NCBI GenBank assembly: GCA_900316105.1
Contig: ONBR01000008.1
Span: 62,001-126,000 of the forward strand
Direction of reading: 5' to 3'
DNA: 64,000 nucleotides
From: an uncultured Olsenella sp.
GTDB lineage: Bacteria > Actinomycetota > Coriobacteriia > Coriobacteriales > Atopobiaceae
In this document: piece by piece, positions 25,840 to 33,285 of the stretch
Position numbering within the stretch: position 1 is the first letter of the stretch
Layout of the letters: every line of letters starts with the position of its first letter
Translations under genes and position numbers: made by a program
The notes under the pieces: model-generated
What the model was told of the DNA's origin: nothing
What the model saw: the letters and a program-made list of their open reading frames with translations, nothing else
Databases searched by the model: none

Positions 25840-26532
25840 CTACCCAACGATGGCGGCGATGCCCTTCGCCGTGCGGAGGGCAGGCTGCTTGAAGTGGTTT
25901 CCCTGATTGAGCTCCCAGGTCACGCGCAGGCCCTCTTCGCGGTAGAAGCGGACCAGCTCCTCGGAGTTCTCCTGCACATGGCGGAGGTACTCGTTCCGCG
26001 TACGGGCCTCGTGGTCGCCTAAGGAGATATAGAGCCGCTCGGGCACGCGCCTCATCGGCTCCTTCTCGGCGAAGTCCACGATGCCGGGAAACCAGAGCGA
26101 GCCCGATACGCTGGCCACGCGGGCGAAGGCGTCGGTCCGATAGGCGGCATAGAGGGCAAAGAGCCCACCCAGGGAATAGCCTGCGATGCACTCGTAAGGA
26201 GATGCCGCTGACAGGTGGTTCCGAACGGCAGGCAGAATCTCTTTTAGCAGGACTTGCAGGTAGTCATCCGCACCGCCGGTGCAGGGGGTATCCCCCTTTG
26301 CAATGGGGGGACAATCCCAGGGAGCCATGTCGCGGTCCCAGGCCAAGTCGGATATGGAGACGACCGAGCAGGACGGGCAGTCCACGCGGTCCATGGCAGC
26401 AACAACCGAGGAGCCATCGCCCGCGTACTCGTTCAGGACAACCAGCGGGACTGGGGTCGCAGCGGCCTCATCCGCATAAAGCACGACCTTCTTACCTGCA
26501 ATATTCGTCTGCCAAATCTGATTCAGCATCAT
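25840..26532 (-). CDS. Esterase-like alpha/beta-hydrolase (IroE/BesA-type fold)
   Basis: This 230-residue cytosolic protein resembles the putative-esterase family, which includes enterobactin esterases and YbbA/BesA. The nucleophile Ser lies in CIAGYSLGGLFALYAAY (about residue 120), followed by VASVSGSLWFPG, SLGDHEART with a possible acid, and QGNHF with the catalytic His. There is no signal peptide. Two adjacent ATGs (26532 and 26529) follow GGGAGA. No siderophore genes are near, so the substrate is open. Confidence 0.85.
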   Translation of the reverse strand: MMLNQIWQTNIAGKKVVLYADEAAATPVPLVVLNEYAGDGSSVVAAMDRVDCPSCSVVSISDLAWDRDMAPWDCPPIAKGDTPCTGGADDYLQVLLKEILPAVRNHLSAASPYECIAGYSLGGLFALYAAYRTDAFARVASVSGSLWFPGIVDFAEKEPMRRVPERLYISLGDHEARTRNEYLRHVQENSEELVRFYREEGLRVTWELNQGNHFKQPALRTAKGIAAIVG

Positions 26533-26542
26533 CTCTCCCTAC

Positions 26543-26612
26543 GATGTGACAGAAGCGCCTGGCGCTATTGTCACATTTTGGGACGCAGATGCCTGGCGCT
26601 ATTGTCACATTC
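26543..26612. repeat. Two family B inverted repeats in tandem
   Basis: TGTGACAGAAGCGCCTGGCG, CTATTGTCACATTTTGGGAC, then GCCTGGCGCTATTGTCACAT. The end abuts the stop codon of the DUF134-NifX gene on the minus strand. Confidence 0.82.
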
Positions 26613-27337
26613 TAGTGGCAGCAGCTGTGGCCCTCGCCGTGGCCGCCGCAGTCATGCCCCTCGCCATGACCGTGATGGTCGCAGTGGACGTCGGGGTTGA
26701 ACTGAAGGCTGCCGTCCACCAGCGCCTGGGCGGCCTTGTCGGCGTCCCCGCTCACGCCGCCGTAGAGCTGGATACCCGCCTCGGCAACGGCGTTCTGCGC
26801 GCCCATGCCGATGCCGCCGCAGATCAGGACGTCAGCCTGGCACTGACGCAGGAAGCCGCCGAGGGCACCATGTCCCTGACCGTTGGTGCCAACCACCTGC
26901 GAAGACACGATCTTTCCGTCCTCGACGTCGTAGAGCTTGAACTGCTCCGTACGGCCAAAGTGCTGGAAGATCTGGCCGTTTCCGTCGTAGGTCACTGCAA
27001 TCCTCATGATGTCCTGTCCCTTCTGCGCCAAACCGACGATTCTCCTTTGCCGGAGCTCGTATGCCCCACCTGCAATCTGTAGGCGGCGACCATCCACGAT
27101 AGCCAGGGCCAGCTTGTGCCGCGCACTGGCATAGATGGACGTCACAGTGGTCCGCGCGACCTGCATACGTTCTGCGCACTCCCCCTGCGTCAGTCCCTCT
27201 TTGTCAATCAGACGAATCGTCTCGAACTCATCCAAAGACAGCGTGACACTGTCTGGCATATCGTCCGCATCGTCTGGTGAGAAGACCCAGTAATCCGGGT
27301 ACCCCTCAATCCTGCGACACCTCTGGTGCCTTGGCAT
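26612..27337 (-). CDS. DUF134 - NifX/NifB-like fusion protein with metal-binding tail
   Basis: The 241-residue protein has an N-terminal DUF134 (UPF0251) DNA-binding domain, residues 1-105, with MPRHQRCRRIEGYP and a sigma-like helix-turn-helix in LDEFETIRLIDKEGLTQGE and MQVARTTVTSIYASAR. Residues 110-215 form a dinitrogenase iron-molybdenum cofactor (NifX/NifB C-terminal) domain, with MRIAVTYDGNGQIFQHFGRT and DVLICGGIGMGAQNA. The tail is rich in His and Cys (HCDHHGHGEGHDCGG and more). It may be a regulator that senses a metal or iron-sulphur cluster; this is inferred. No nif genes are near. Confidence 0.88.
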   Translation of the reverse strand: MPRHQRCRRIEGYPDYWVFSPDDADDMPDSVTLSLDEFETIRLIDKEGLTQGECAERMQVARTTVTSIYASARHKLALAIVDGRRLQIAGGAYELRQRRIVGLAQKGQDIMRIAVTYDGNGQIFQHFGRTEQFKLYDVEDGKIVSSQVVGTNGQGHGALGGFLRQCQADVLICGGIGMGAQNAVAEAGIQLYGGVSGDADKAAQALVDGSLQFNPDVHCDHHGHGEGHDCGGHGEGHSCCH

Positions 27338-27350
27338 GGCAGCCCCTTTC

Positions 27351-27398
27351 TGACATATGTCAGATACTAGGTATATACGCGTTTACGACATATGTCAA
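27351..27398 (-). promoter_or_regulatory. Promoter with two TGACATATGTCA-type palindromes
   Basis: On the minus strand TTGACA (27398-27393), a 17-bp spacer and TATACC (27375-27370) form a strong promoter ahead of the DUF134-NifX gene. GACATATGTC (27387-27396) overlaps the -35 box. A perfect 12-bp palindrome TGACATATGTCA (27351-27362) lies between the -10 box and the ATG. The positions fit repressor control. Confidence 0.72.
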
Positions 27399-27451
27399 GT
27401 ATTGAAAGCGGCGCATCGCTGGCGTTCAGGCTCTTCCTCCGTCTGAGGCCA

Positions 27452-27533
27452 TGTCGATTAACCATGTCGATTAAGGGAGAGTTTTGCGCCGGAAACGGGC
27501 TTTTCGGGCTCAAACTCGCCCTTAATCGACATG
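27452..27533. repeat. Inverted repeat, family C
   Basis: ATGTCGATTAAGGG near 27464 and CCCTTAATCGACAT at 27519-27532 pair, with further pairing of GAGTTTTG and CAAACTC inside. An extra TGTCGATTAA half-copy lies just upstream at 27452. Confidence 0.82.
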
Positions 27534-27641
27534 CTCCCCCGCAGCGTGAAGCCACCATGCGGGCCAGGTGATTGCGAAGGTGATCAGCGGGTAGGCGCCG
27601 ACACGGGCCAGCCCGGTCTGGCTCGTCTTGGCATCCTCCAC
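27522..27641 (-). pseudogene. Truncated membrane-protein gene (CPBP-like N-terminus)
   Basis: A GTG at 27641 with TAGGGGATG upstream opens 39 codons that include GLARVGAYPLITFAITWPAW, one membrane helix, and then end VD-stop inside the family C element. The helix resembles the start of CPBP-family intramembrane proteases, but that label is tentative. Everything downstream of the first helix is missing. It starts 9 bases after the stop of the preceding membrane-protein gene, as a following operon gene would. Confidence 0.5.
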
Positions 27642-27649
27642 GGCATCCC

Positions 27650-28072
27650 CTACTTCTGCCGCAGGACACGCCAGAGACTGACGCTTACAAGCACGCAGAG
27701 GGCAGCCTCGATGTCGGACGCGACCAGCTGCAGGATTGCCGCCCAGGCAATGGGCTCGAGGGGCCAGGGCTCGATGAAGGTCGCCAGCGCACCGCGAAAG
27801 ACCCACACCACGGTAAAGAAGTAGTAGAAGCAGACGACCTCGCGGTTGGGCTGGAGGGCCTTCTTGCCAAGCCAGACCAGCATGATGCTGAGGCCGAAAA
27901 GCAGGAGAGAGAAACAGTAGTTGGTGTAGTCGATACCCACGATGAGGTTGGTGTACTGCATAGGCAGGTAGCGGTACCACTCGTAGAGATGCGGGACAAA
28001 GAAGTGCCAGAGTCCGACCAGCGCGCTCACGACCGTCGTGAGGTAATACGTCACGCGAATGCCCTTGCCCAT
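27650..28072 (-). CDS. Small membrane protein, four helices
   Basis: This 140-residue protein has four hydrophobic helices with conserved-looking polar spots (WHFFVPHLYEWYRYLP, DYTNYCFSLLLFGLS). I do not recognise a named family. AAGGAGAGG lies 13 bases before the ATG, slightly far. A family D inverted repeat sits directly upstream. A truncated gene follows it on the same strand. Confidence 0.75.
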   Translation of the reverse strand: MGKGIRVTYYLTTVVSALVGLWHFFVPHLYEWYRYLPMQYTNLIVGIDYTNYCFSLLLFGLSIMLVWLGKKALQPNREVVCFYYFFTVVWVFRGALATFIEPWPLEPIAWAAILQLVASDIEAALCVLVSVSLWRVLRQK

Positions 28073-28100
28073 CCTGGTCGCCCGTCCTCTCCTTGCCTAC

Positions 28101-28133
28101 GGTAGCCAATCGGGGCTGCCCCGTTTGGCTACC
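28101..28133. repeat. Inverted repeat, family D
   Basis: GGTAGCCAATCGGGG and CCCCGTTTGGCTACC pair around CTG, with one mismatch. It lies just upstream of the small membrane-protein gene. Confidence 0.8.
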
Positions 28134-28216
28134 CTTTTCGATAGAGATAGTACGCGTAGCCGTCGGCGACCACAAACATGAAGACAGCCGACGCTATGAG
28201 ATCAGACAATTAGCCA

Positions 28217-28252
28217 GTGCAAGTCGGGTGCCGTCTTGTGCAAGTCGGGTGC
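28217..28252 (+). promoter_or_regulatory. Candidate LytTR operator: 21-bp-spaced direct repeat
   Basis: GTGCAAGTCGGGTGC occurs at 28217-28231 and again at 28238-28252, a period of exactly 21 bp. Direct repeats about two helical turns apart are the known target form of LytTR proteins. It lies about 75 bases upstream of a LytTR gene. Confidence 0.6.
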
Positions 28253-28326
28253 GTCTGACCGTTCGACCACGCCAGGGAGCCTATCGTATGAGTCGGAAAG
28301 AGCCCCAAAGGCGACGGGAGGTCCAC

Positions 28327-28797
28327 ATGGATGTGCACGTGATTGAGGAACCCGGTCGCACGCAGATTGCCGTCGACATCTACTGCGCCCCGCACGACCC
28401 ACGGGTGAAAGGCATTGCCCGCGCTCTGAAGTCTGCCCTGGGCAAGCTGGTGGGCTACGCCGACGGCAGCACCAAACGGCAGCTAATCAACCTGGACCAG
28501 GTCGCCTCCATCCACACCGACGGCGACCATGCCTGGATCGTCTGCACAGACGGACAGCGTTACCAGAGCCCCCAGCGTCTCTTTGAGCTGGAGCTGGCCC
28601 TGGCAGGCACCGAGTTCGTGAGGGTCTCTCGCCAGGCGCTGGTCAACTTCGACAAGGCCAGGTCCATCCGCCCGGAGCCCTACGGCCGCCTGAGTCTGGA
28701 ACTGGAGGGTGGAAGCTACCTGGCAGTGAGCCGCACCTACGCTACGGCCATCAAGGAAAAGATCGGCATAGAACCACCGGCCCGAAGGGAGCATTAG
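28327..28797 (+). CDS. LytTR-family DNA-binding regulator without receiver domain
   Basis: The 156-residue protein has a short N-terminal part (about 55 residues, VHVIEEPGRTQIAVDIYCAP) and a LytTR domain from about residue 60 (QLINLDQVASIHTDGDHAWI, RVSRQALVNFDKARSI, YLAVSRTYATAIKEK). It lacks a receiver domain, like the regulators of LytTR regulatory systems of Gram-positive bacteria. GGGAGG sits before the ATG. The DUF3021 membrane gene follows two bases after its stop. In known LytTR systems the membrane partner inhibits the regulator, which activates its own promoter. Confidence 0.88.
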   Translation: MDVHVIEEPGRTQIAVDIYCAPHDPRVKGIARALKSALGKLVGYADGSTKRQLINLDQVASIHTDGDHAWIVCTDGQRYQSPQRLFELELALAGTEFVRVSRQALVNFDKARSIRPEPYGRLSLELEGGSYLAVSRTYATAIKEKIGIEPPARREH

Positions 28798-28799
28798 CC

Positions 28800-29324
28800 A
28801 TGACCAAGAGGACCATCGAGCAGGATGCCCGCGGGCAGCGCACCACCGAGCAGAGCACGACCGCCCGCATCATGTCCGCAGACCCCCATCCCGGCCTGGG
28901 CGGTGCCCTGGGCATGGGCTACTACGTGGGATCGGCAATCGCCATCGGCACCATGCTGGTCATGATGGCCGTCGGCGCCGCCACCCGCGGCCTCAGCTGG
29001 GGAGAGCTTCTTTACCTCTCCTACCTGCTGGCCTTCCTGGCAATGGGAATCCTCCAGCAGGTCTGGTTCAACTGGGAGACCACCATGAGGCTGGCCTATC
29101 CCGGACGAGTCGCTGGCTTTGGTCTGACCTACTTTGCCGTGCTGGTAGGGTGCGCATGGTTGGGCGGCTGGGTGCCAAAGGACAACCCCTGGGCCTGGGT
29201 GACCTTTACGGCCATCTACCTGGTCATCCTGGCGGCGCTTACCGTCGCGATCGGGCGAGCGCTCCGCCGCCAGGGCGTGGACTACCAGCAGAGGCTGGAC
29301 GAATACCGAGCATCTCGCAGATAG
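28800..29324 (+). CDS. DUF3021-like membrane protein, partner of the LytTR regulator
   Basis: The 174-residue protein has four hydrophobic helices (about residues 38-155) after a charged N-terminus of 35 residues. The size, topology and position next to a LytTR-only regulator fit DUF3021 partners. It would sit in the cytoplasmic membrane and may hold the regulator inactive. Its ATG starts 3 bases after the regulator's stop. The N-terminal extension is longer than the roughly 10 residues I expect in family members. A hairpin terminator follows. Confidence 0.82.
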   Translation: MTKRTIEQDARGQRTTEQSTTARIMSADPHPGLGGALGMGYYVGSAIAIGTMLVMMAVGAATRGLSWGELLYLSYLLAFLAMGILQQVWFNWETTMRLAYPGRVAGFGLTYFAVLVGCAWLGGWVPKDNPWAWVTFTAIYLVILAALTVAIGRALRRQGVDYQQRLDEYRASRR

Positions 29325-29340
29325 CAGAAGTCGAAAGTAC

Positions 29341-29380
29341 GCAGGTGGGCCACCCCAAAGGGCGGCCCACCTGCTGCTTT
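29341..29380 (+). terminator. Hairpin terminator after the LytTR-DUF3021 operon
   Basis: GCAGGTGGGCC (29341-29351) and GGCCCACCTGC (29364-29374) are perfect 11-bp arms with a 12-base loop, followed by TGCTTTGCG. Confidence 0.7.
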
Positions 29381-29389
29381 GCGTGAAAA

Positions 29390-29427
29390 CGTTACGAGAG
29401 CTCGTGCCCGTTACGAGAGCTCGTGCC
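29390..29427. repeat. 19-bp tandem duplication at the acetyltransferase 3' end
   Basis: CGTTACGAGAGCTCGTGCC occurs twice head to tail. One copy encodes the last codons and stop of the GNAT gene on the minus strand; the other lies just beyond the stop. Confidence 0.85.
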
Positions 29428-29902
29428 AGTAGAGGACCAGGTCGTCGTAGGTGCCGTCGGGCTTTCGGTAACCACCCGGCAGGACGCCGACCCGACGAAG
29501 TCCCATGTCGTCGTAGAGCTGGAGGACCCGCACGTTCGAGGCGACGGCATCCGTGCGGAGGACGCGGAAGCCCAGAAGTATGGCCTGCTCCATGCTGTCG
29601 ACCACCAGCCTGCGCACCAGCTCCCCATCGGTCGTCGGGTCGACGTAAGCGTAACTTGCCACCGCGACGTGCTCGCAGCGACCTGTCGTGAACGGACGGA
29701 GGACATAGGCGCCCATCAGCCTGCCAGTATCCGCATCCACTGCCACACCCGTATGGGTCTGCATGGAGAAGAAGAGCGCCGCCTGGTCGGGCGAGAGGGG
29801 CTCTTCCTGGGAAAGGGAGCTGGCCTCCTGGACCTCGCGATTCCAAACGAGGCGCGCAGCCTCGGCGTCGGTGTGGTCATAAGCGCGGATGATGATGTTC
29901 AT
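29411..29902 (-). CDS. GNAT-family N-acetyltransferase
   Basis: The 163-residue protein has the GNAT layout: MNIIIRAYDHTDAEAARLVW at the start, GAYVLRPF, then SYAYVDPTTDGELVRRLVVD in place of the acetyl-CoA P-loop region, and LRTDAVASNVRVLQLYDDMG followed by LRRVGVLPGGYRKPDG. Similar proteins acetylate small amines or peptides; substrate unknown. The ATG at 29902 has GGGAAGG upstream, better than an in-frame ATG seven codons earlier. Confidence 0.88.
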   Translation of the reverse strand: MNIIIRAYDHTDAEAARLVWNREVQEASSLSQEEPLSPDQAALFFSMQTHTGVAVDADTGRLMGAYVLRPFTTGRCEHVAVASYAYVDPTTDGELVRRLVVDSMEQAILLGFRVLRTDAVASNVRVLQLYDDMGLRRVGVLPGGYRKPDGTYDDLVLYWHELS

Positions 29903-30192
29903 GGGAACCTTCCCTTCCGGCATCAGCGTGGCATCCCAACAGCACGCTTGGGCGAGTGTACCGCTGGCAACTGCCCCTTACACCAGAATCCCGGCGCAGT
30001 GATCCTCCTCGCGCTGGGCCCGCATTGCCGCAGCCTCAGCCTCGCGCCCCGCCTTCCCCAGGCCAGTGGGGACATGAGCCGGATGAGCCAAAAGTGGCCT
30101 GTCCCCTTTTGGCTCATTGTATCCCCTGACAACCCCCGCCACTCGGCCATCAACGACGAACTCCCCACCTAACGGGTCTCAGCATGTGCGAC
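29903..30192. other. Intergenic region, one inverted repeat, no gene seen
   Basis: Apart from the family D element at 30083-30117 I see no coding sequence, promoter pair or RNA fold I can support in this 290-bp stretch. Confidence 0.5.
30083..30117. repeat. Inverted repeat, family D
   Basis: ATGAGCCAAAAG and CTTTTGGCTCAT are perfect 12-bp arms around TGGCCTGTCCC. The loop word GGCCTGTCCCC recalls family A and B centres. Confidence 0.82.
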
Positions 30193-30221
30193 TTGCGGTA
30201 TCATCAATAGGAAGACTAAAT
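30193..30221 (+). promoter_or_regulatory. Possible promoter of the diguanylate cyclase gene
   Basis: TTGCGG (30193-30198), a 17-bp spacer and CTAAAT (30216-30221) lie 32 bases upstream of the ATG. Confidence 0.45.
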
Positions 30222-30253
30222 CGCACCAGCAAACGAAAGCTGAACGTGACGTC

Positions 30254-31735
30254 ATGGACGAGAACCTAAGAAAGGTCCAACTCAGGCAGGTTGTGACCAT
30301 CTTTGCCCTCATCTTCGTCTTCATGGGCGTCGTCTGTACCTTTCTCATCAGCCGCAGCGAGCGGTCCACCCAAGACACCATGGCGCGACTCATCGCGACT
30401 GACACCACCCAGCTCCAGTTCAACGTCTCCAACTACTTCTACGACGTCTCTACAGCGGCGGACCTCATGTTCACCGACCCGAACTACTACGAGTACGACC
30501 CCACGACCACGGACCTGGTCGACTACGACAAGCTGGCACGAGAGAAGGCCATCGACGACCGCCTGGTCGACGTTGGCAGCACAAAGAACTTCGCGGACTT
30601 TGGCGTGGTCTACGAGAACGACGACACCGTGGGCTGGATCTCGCAGACCACGGCCGGCCTCTTCACCAACGTCAACATGTACCAACAGTTCTCCACCCTC
30701 ATCACTGACCAAACCCACGAGTCTGGCTGGGCCTATGGCTTCATGGGCAACTACGACCGAATCTGGTTCGTCAAGCGCTTGAACCCCCATGCCATCCTGG
30801 TCATTTCCTTCTACTCCCGGGAGCTAGAGTCCGCCTTTACCTTCCCCAAGGAGCTGTCGGGCGTGACCATGCGCCTGTGCGACCCCCAGGGCAACGTCAT
30901 CTACTCGACCAACGACGAGGAAATCTCCCATCCCCTCGACCCCAGCGTCACCGACCTCATCGGCACTGCGGGCAACTCCTCCTACCACACCGACCGGCTC
31001 TTCGCCGCGGCCAGCACCTGCAACAACGGCTGGCGCGTGGTCTCCAGCGTCCCGGCCGGCTCCATCCTCCAGGAGGCCCGCTCCTCCCGGAACACCCTGG
31101 TCCTCTTCCTGGTCTTCATGGCCGTCACCTTCGCCCTCCTCCTGGGCGTGGTCTACACCAGGCTCTCCAAGCCCGTCGACGCCATCGTCAACAACCTGAG
31201 CCGCCGCGCCACCAGGGACCAGCTGGCGGGCGTCCTCAACAAGATCACCTACGAGACCCTGGTCAAGGACCGGCTGGCCAACGCCGAGGGAGCGGGACTG
31301 GCAAGCTACGCGATCCTGGACCTGGACCACTTCAAGGACGTCAACGACACCCTAGGCCACGCCCGCGGCGACGACGCGATCGTGACCATGGGAGACGTCC
31401 TCAACCGCACCTGCGCAGACTCCGCCCTGATCGGACGTGTGGGCGGCGACGAGTTCTCGGTCTTCGCCATCTGGCCCGAGGTCATCGACGGGTCCGACAT
31501 GGATGCCCTGAACCACATGCTGGACCAGGTCATAGCCGAGGTCCACCGGTCCTTCCCGACCCGGCAGTGGGGCAACCTGCATATCACCACCAGCATCGGC
31601 GTGGCCGTGGCGCCCGCGGGCACCGTGGACTTTGACAAGCTCTACCACGTCGCCGACCAGGCCCTCTACCAGGCAAAGAGTGCGGGCCGCGACCGTCACG
31701 TGATACTTCGCTACGAGGAGGGCGAGTGGGAATGA
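30254..31735 (+). CDS. Membrane diguanylate cyclase with extracellular sensor
   Basis: This 493-residue protein has a first membrane helix (residues 14-32), an extracytoplasmic domain of about 245 residues that looks like a double-Cache sensor, a second helix (about 285-305) and a GGDEF domain. RVGGDEFSVFAI near residue 396 keeps the full active-site motif, and LDLDHFKDVNDTLGHARGDD precedes it, so it should make cyclic di-GMP. No RxxD inhibitory site was recognised with certainty. The stop overlaps the start of a binding-protein gene (ATGA), which suggests that the two products work together in sensing. Confidence 0.92.
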   Translation: MDENLRKVQLRQVVTIFALIFVFMGVVCTFLISRSERSTQDTMARLIATDTTQLQFNVSNYFYDVSTAADLMFTDPNYYEYDPTTTDLVDYDKLAREKAIDDRLVDVGSTKNFADFGVVYENDDTVGWISQTTAGLFTNVNMYQQFSTLITDQTHESGWAYGFMGNYDRIWFVKRLNPHAILVISFYSRELESAFTFPKELSGVTMRLCDPQGNVIYSTNDEEISHPLDPSVTDLIGTAGNSSYHTDRLFAAASTCNNGWRVVSSVPAGSILQEARSSRNTLVLFLVFMAVTFALLLGVVYTRLSKPVDAIVNNLSRRATRDQLAGVLNKITYETLVKDRLANAEGAGLASYAILDLDHFKDVNDTLGHARGDDAIVTMGDVLNRTCADSALIGRVGGDEFSVFAIWPEVIDGSDMDALNHMLDQVIAEVHRSFPTRQWGNLHITTSIGVAVAPAGTVDFDKLYHVADQALYQAKSAGRDRHVILRYEEGEWE

Positions 31736-33091
31736 CTCGCAGAGGCAGCAAACCCAAATCGAAGCCGGACCAGACCTCCGACCGCAGGAAGGCCGCCATG
31801 GCTGCCGCCTCCTCTCGCCTCATGCGCTACGTCACCATGACCCTGGTGGTCCTTCTGGCCATCATGGGCCTCTTGCTCTACCACTACATTACGACCGACC
31901 AGAGCCAGGGAAGTCTCGAGTCGACGGACGCCCCCGCCACCATCTACTACTCCTGGTGGGGCAACGACCCTCGCCACCAGTACACCCTCAAGGGTCTCCG
32001 GGCCTTCCGCGAGAAGAACCCCGATATCCGCGTCCGCGCCCGCTACGGGGTCTGGAACAGCTTCGAGAAGCGCTACGACGCCTTCATGAACGCCCGCGAC
32101 GAGTCCGACGTCATGCAGATCAACTACGCCTGGGTCTCGCACTACTCGCCTGACGGCACCCGCTACTACGACCTCCGCAAACTCTCCGACGTCATCGACC
32201 TCTCCCAGTTCAGCGAGGAGGACCTCGCCTTCGGCGAGAGCAACGGGGTCCTCAACGCCCTGCCCATCGCCTACAACATGCCCGTCTTCTACTACAACCA
32301 GGACCTCCTGGACCACTACGGGCTCCAGCCCCCCCAAGACCTGGGACGACCTCTTTGCCATGGCCAAGGTCATGTCCGCTGACGGCGTCTACCCCCTGAG
32401 CGCCAACGACAAGCAGACCCTCATGCTCCTTCTGGCCTGGTACGAGCAGACCACGGGAACGGCAGTCTTTGACGCCTCGGGCACCTGCCAGATAGGCCAG
32501 GAGGGCTTCGAGCAGATTCTTGCCATGTACAAGCGGCTGGTGGACGAGAAGGTCATCAACCCCAATGACAAGGCCCAGGTCAAGGAATTTGCCAGCGGCA
32601 AGGTTGCGGGAATCCTCATCTGGGTGAGCGACGCCCCCCGCTACTGCGGCCAGGCCGAGAAGGCGGGCATCAGGGTGACCCTTGGCCAGAACCTGAGCCT
32701 GGACGGGACCAGCTTCGTGGGCTGGTACATGAAGCCCGCCACCATGCTGGCAGTTTCCAGCCTGACCTCCAACCCCGAGGAGGCGGGCAGGCTGGTCAAC
32801 TACCTTCTCAACGACCCCGACTACGCCCTCATGCAGGGCACCGAGAAGGGCGTGCCCGTCTCTAGGAGCGCCTATGCCGCCCTGGAGGCCAACGGTAAGC
32901 TGGAGGGCTACGAGACGGACGCGACCAACCAGATGCATGACCACCAGGGCGAGCTCAAGGCCATGGTCCCCATAATGGAGGACTCGGACGTCCTGGCAGC
33001 CTTCTCGGACGCGGCCAAGCTCTACCTCTACGGCAAGGCCGATCTGTCCACCTGCGCGGGCCAGGTCATGGCTGCCGTAGAGGGAGCCTAG
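31732..33091 (+). pseudogene. Membrane-anchored sugar-type binding protein, frameshifted at a C7 run
   Basis: The 5' frame has a basic N-terminus, one membrane helix (about residues 34-54) and YYSWWGNDPRHQYTLKGLRA, typical of family 1 extracellular sugar-binding proteins. At 32329-32335 a run of seven C shifts the frame. Six C would restore LQPPKTWDDLFAMAKVMSAD and continuous coding to 33091, about 452 residues. As it stands the first frame ends at 32382. It has no lipobox and no permease genes nearby, and it overlaps the cyclase gene. It may be a real mutation, a phase-variable tract or a sequencing error. Confidence 0.85.
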
Positions 33092-33138
33092 CAGTCTGCC
33101 GCACGGACCTTCACGCCCGCCAGCCCCTTGCTGGCCCG

Positions 33139-33199
33139 CCTACTTGAGCGATCGGTAGTAGGCGCAGGTCATGGCCTCGCCCTGGGAGAGGACCTGGGC
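33139..33199 (-). pseudogene. Decayed 3' end of a flavin reductase-like gene
   Basis: The minus strand reads AQVLSQGEAMTCAYYRSLK and a stop, against AQVLAQGEAMTYAYYRSLK at the end of the intact gene at 24006-24479: two differences in 19 residues. Upstream the similarity fades within a few codons. Only the C-terminal piece survives. Confidence 0.82.
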
Positions 33200-33285
33200 C
33201 TTCCTTCTCTATATCCCTGATGGTGACCCCCGACCAGGACCCATCCGCCGAACGGACGAGAATGCGGGGACGCCCATGCGACAGC

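Noticed and set aside
31732-33091. Programmed ribosomal frameshifting at the C7 run
   Set aside because: No downstream pseudoknot or stimulatory Shine-Dalgarno was recognised, and binding proteins are not known to use recoding; mutation, slippage or sequencing error is simpler.
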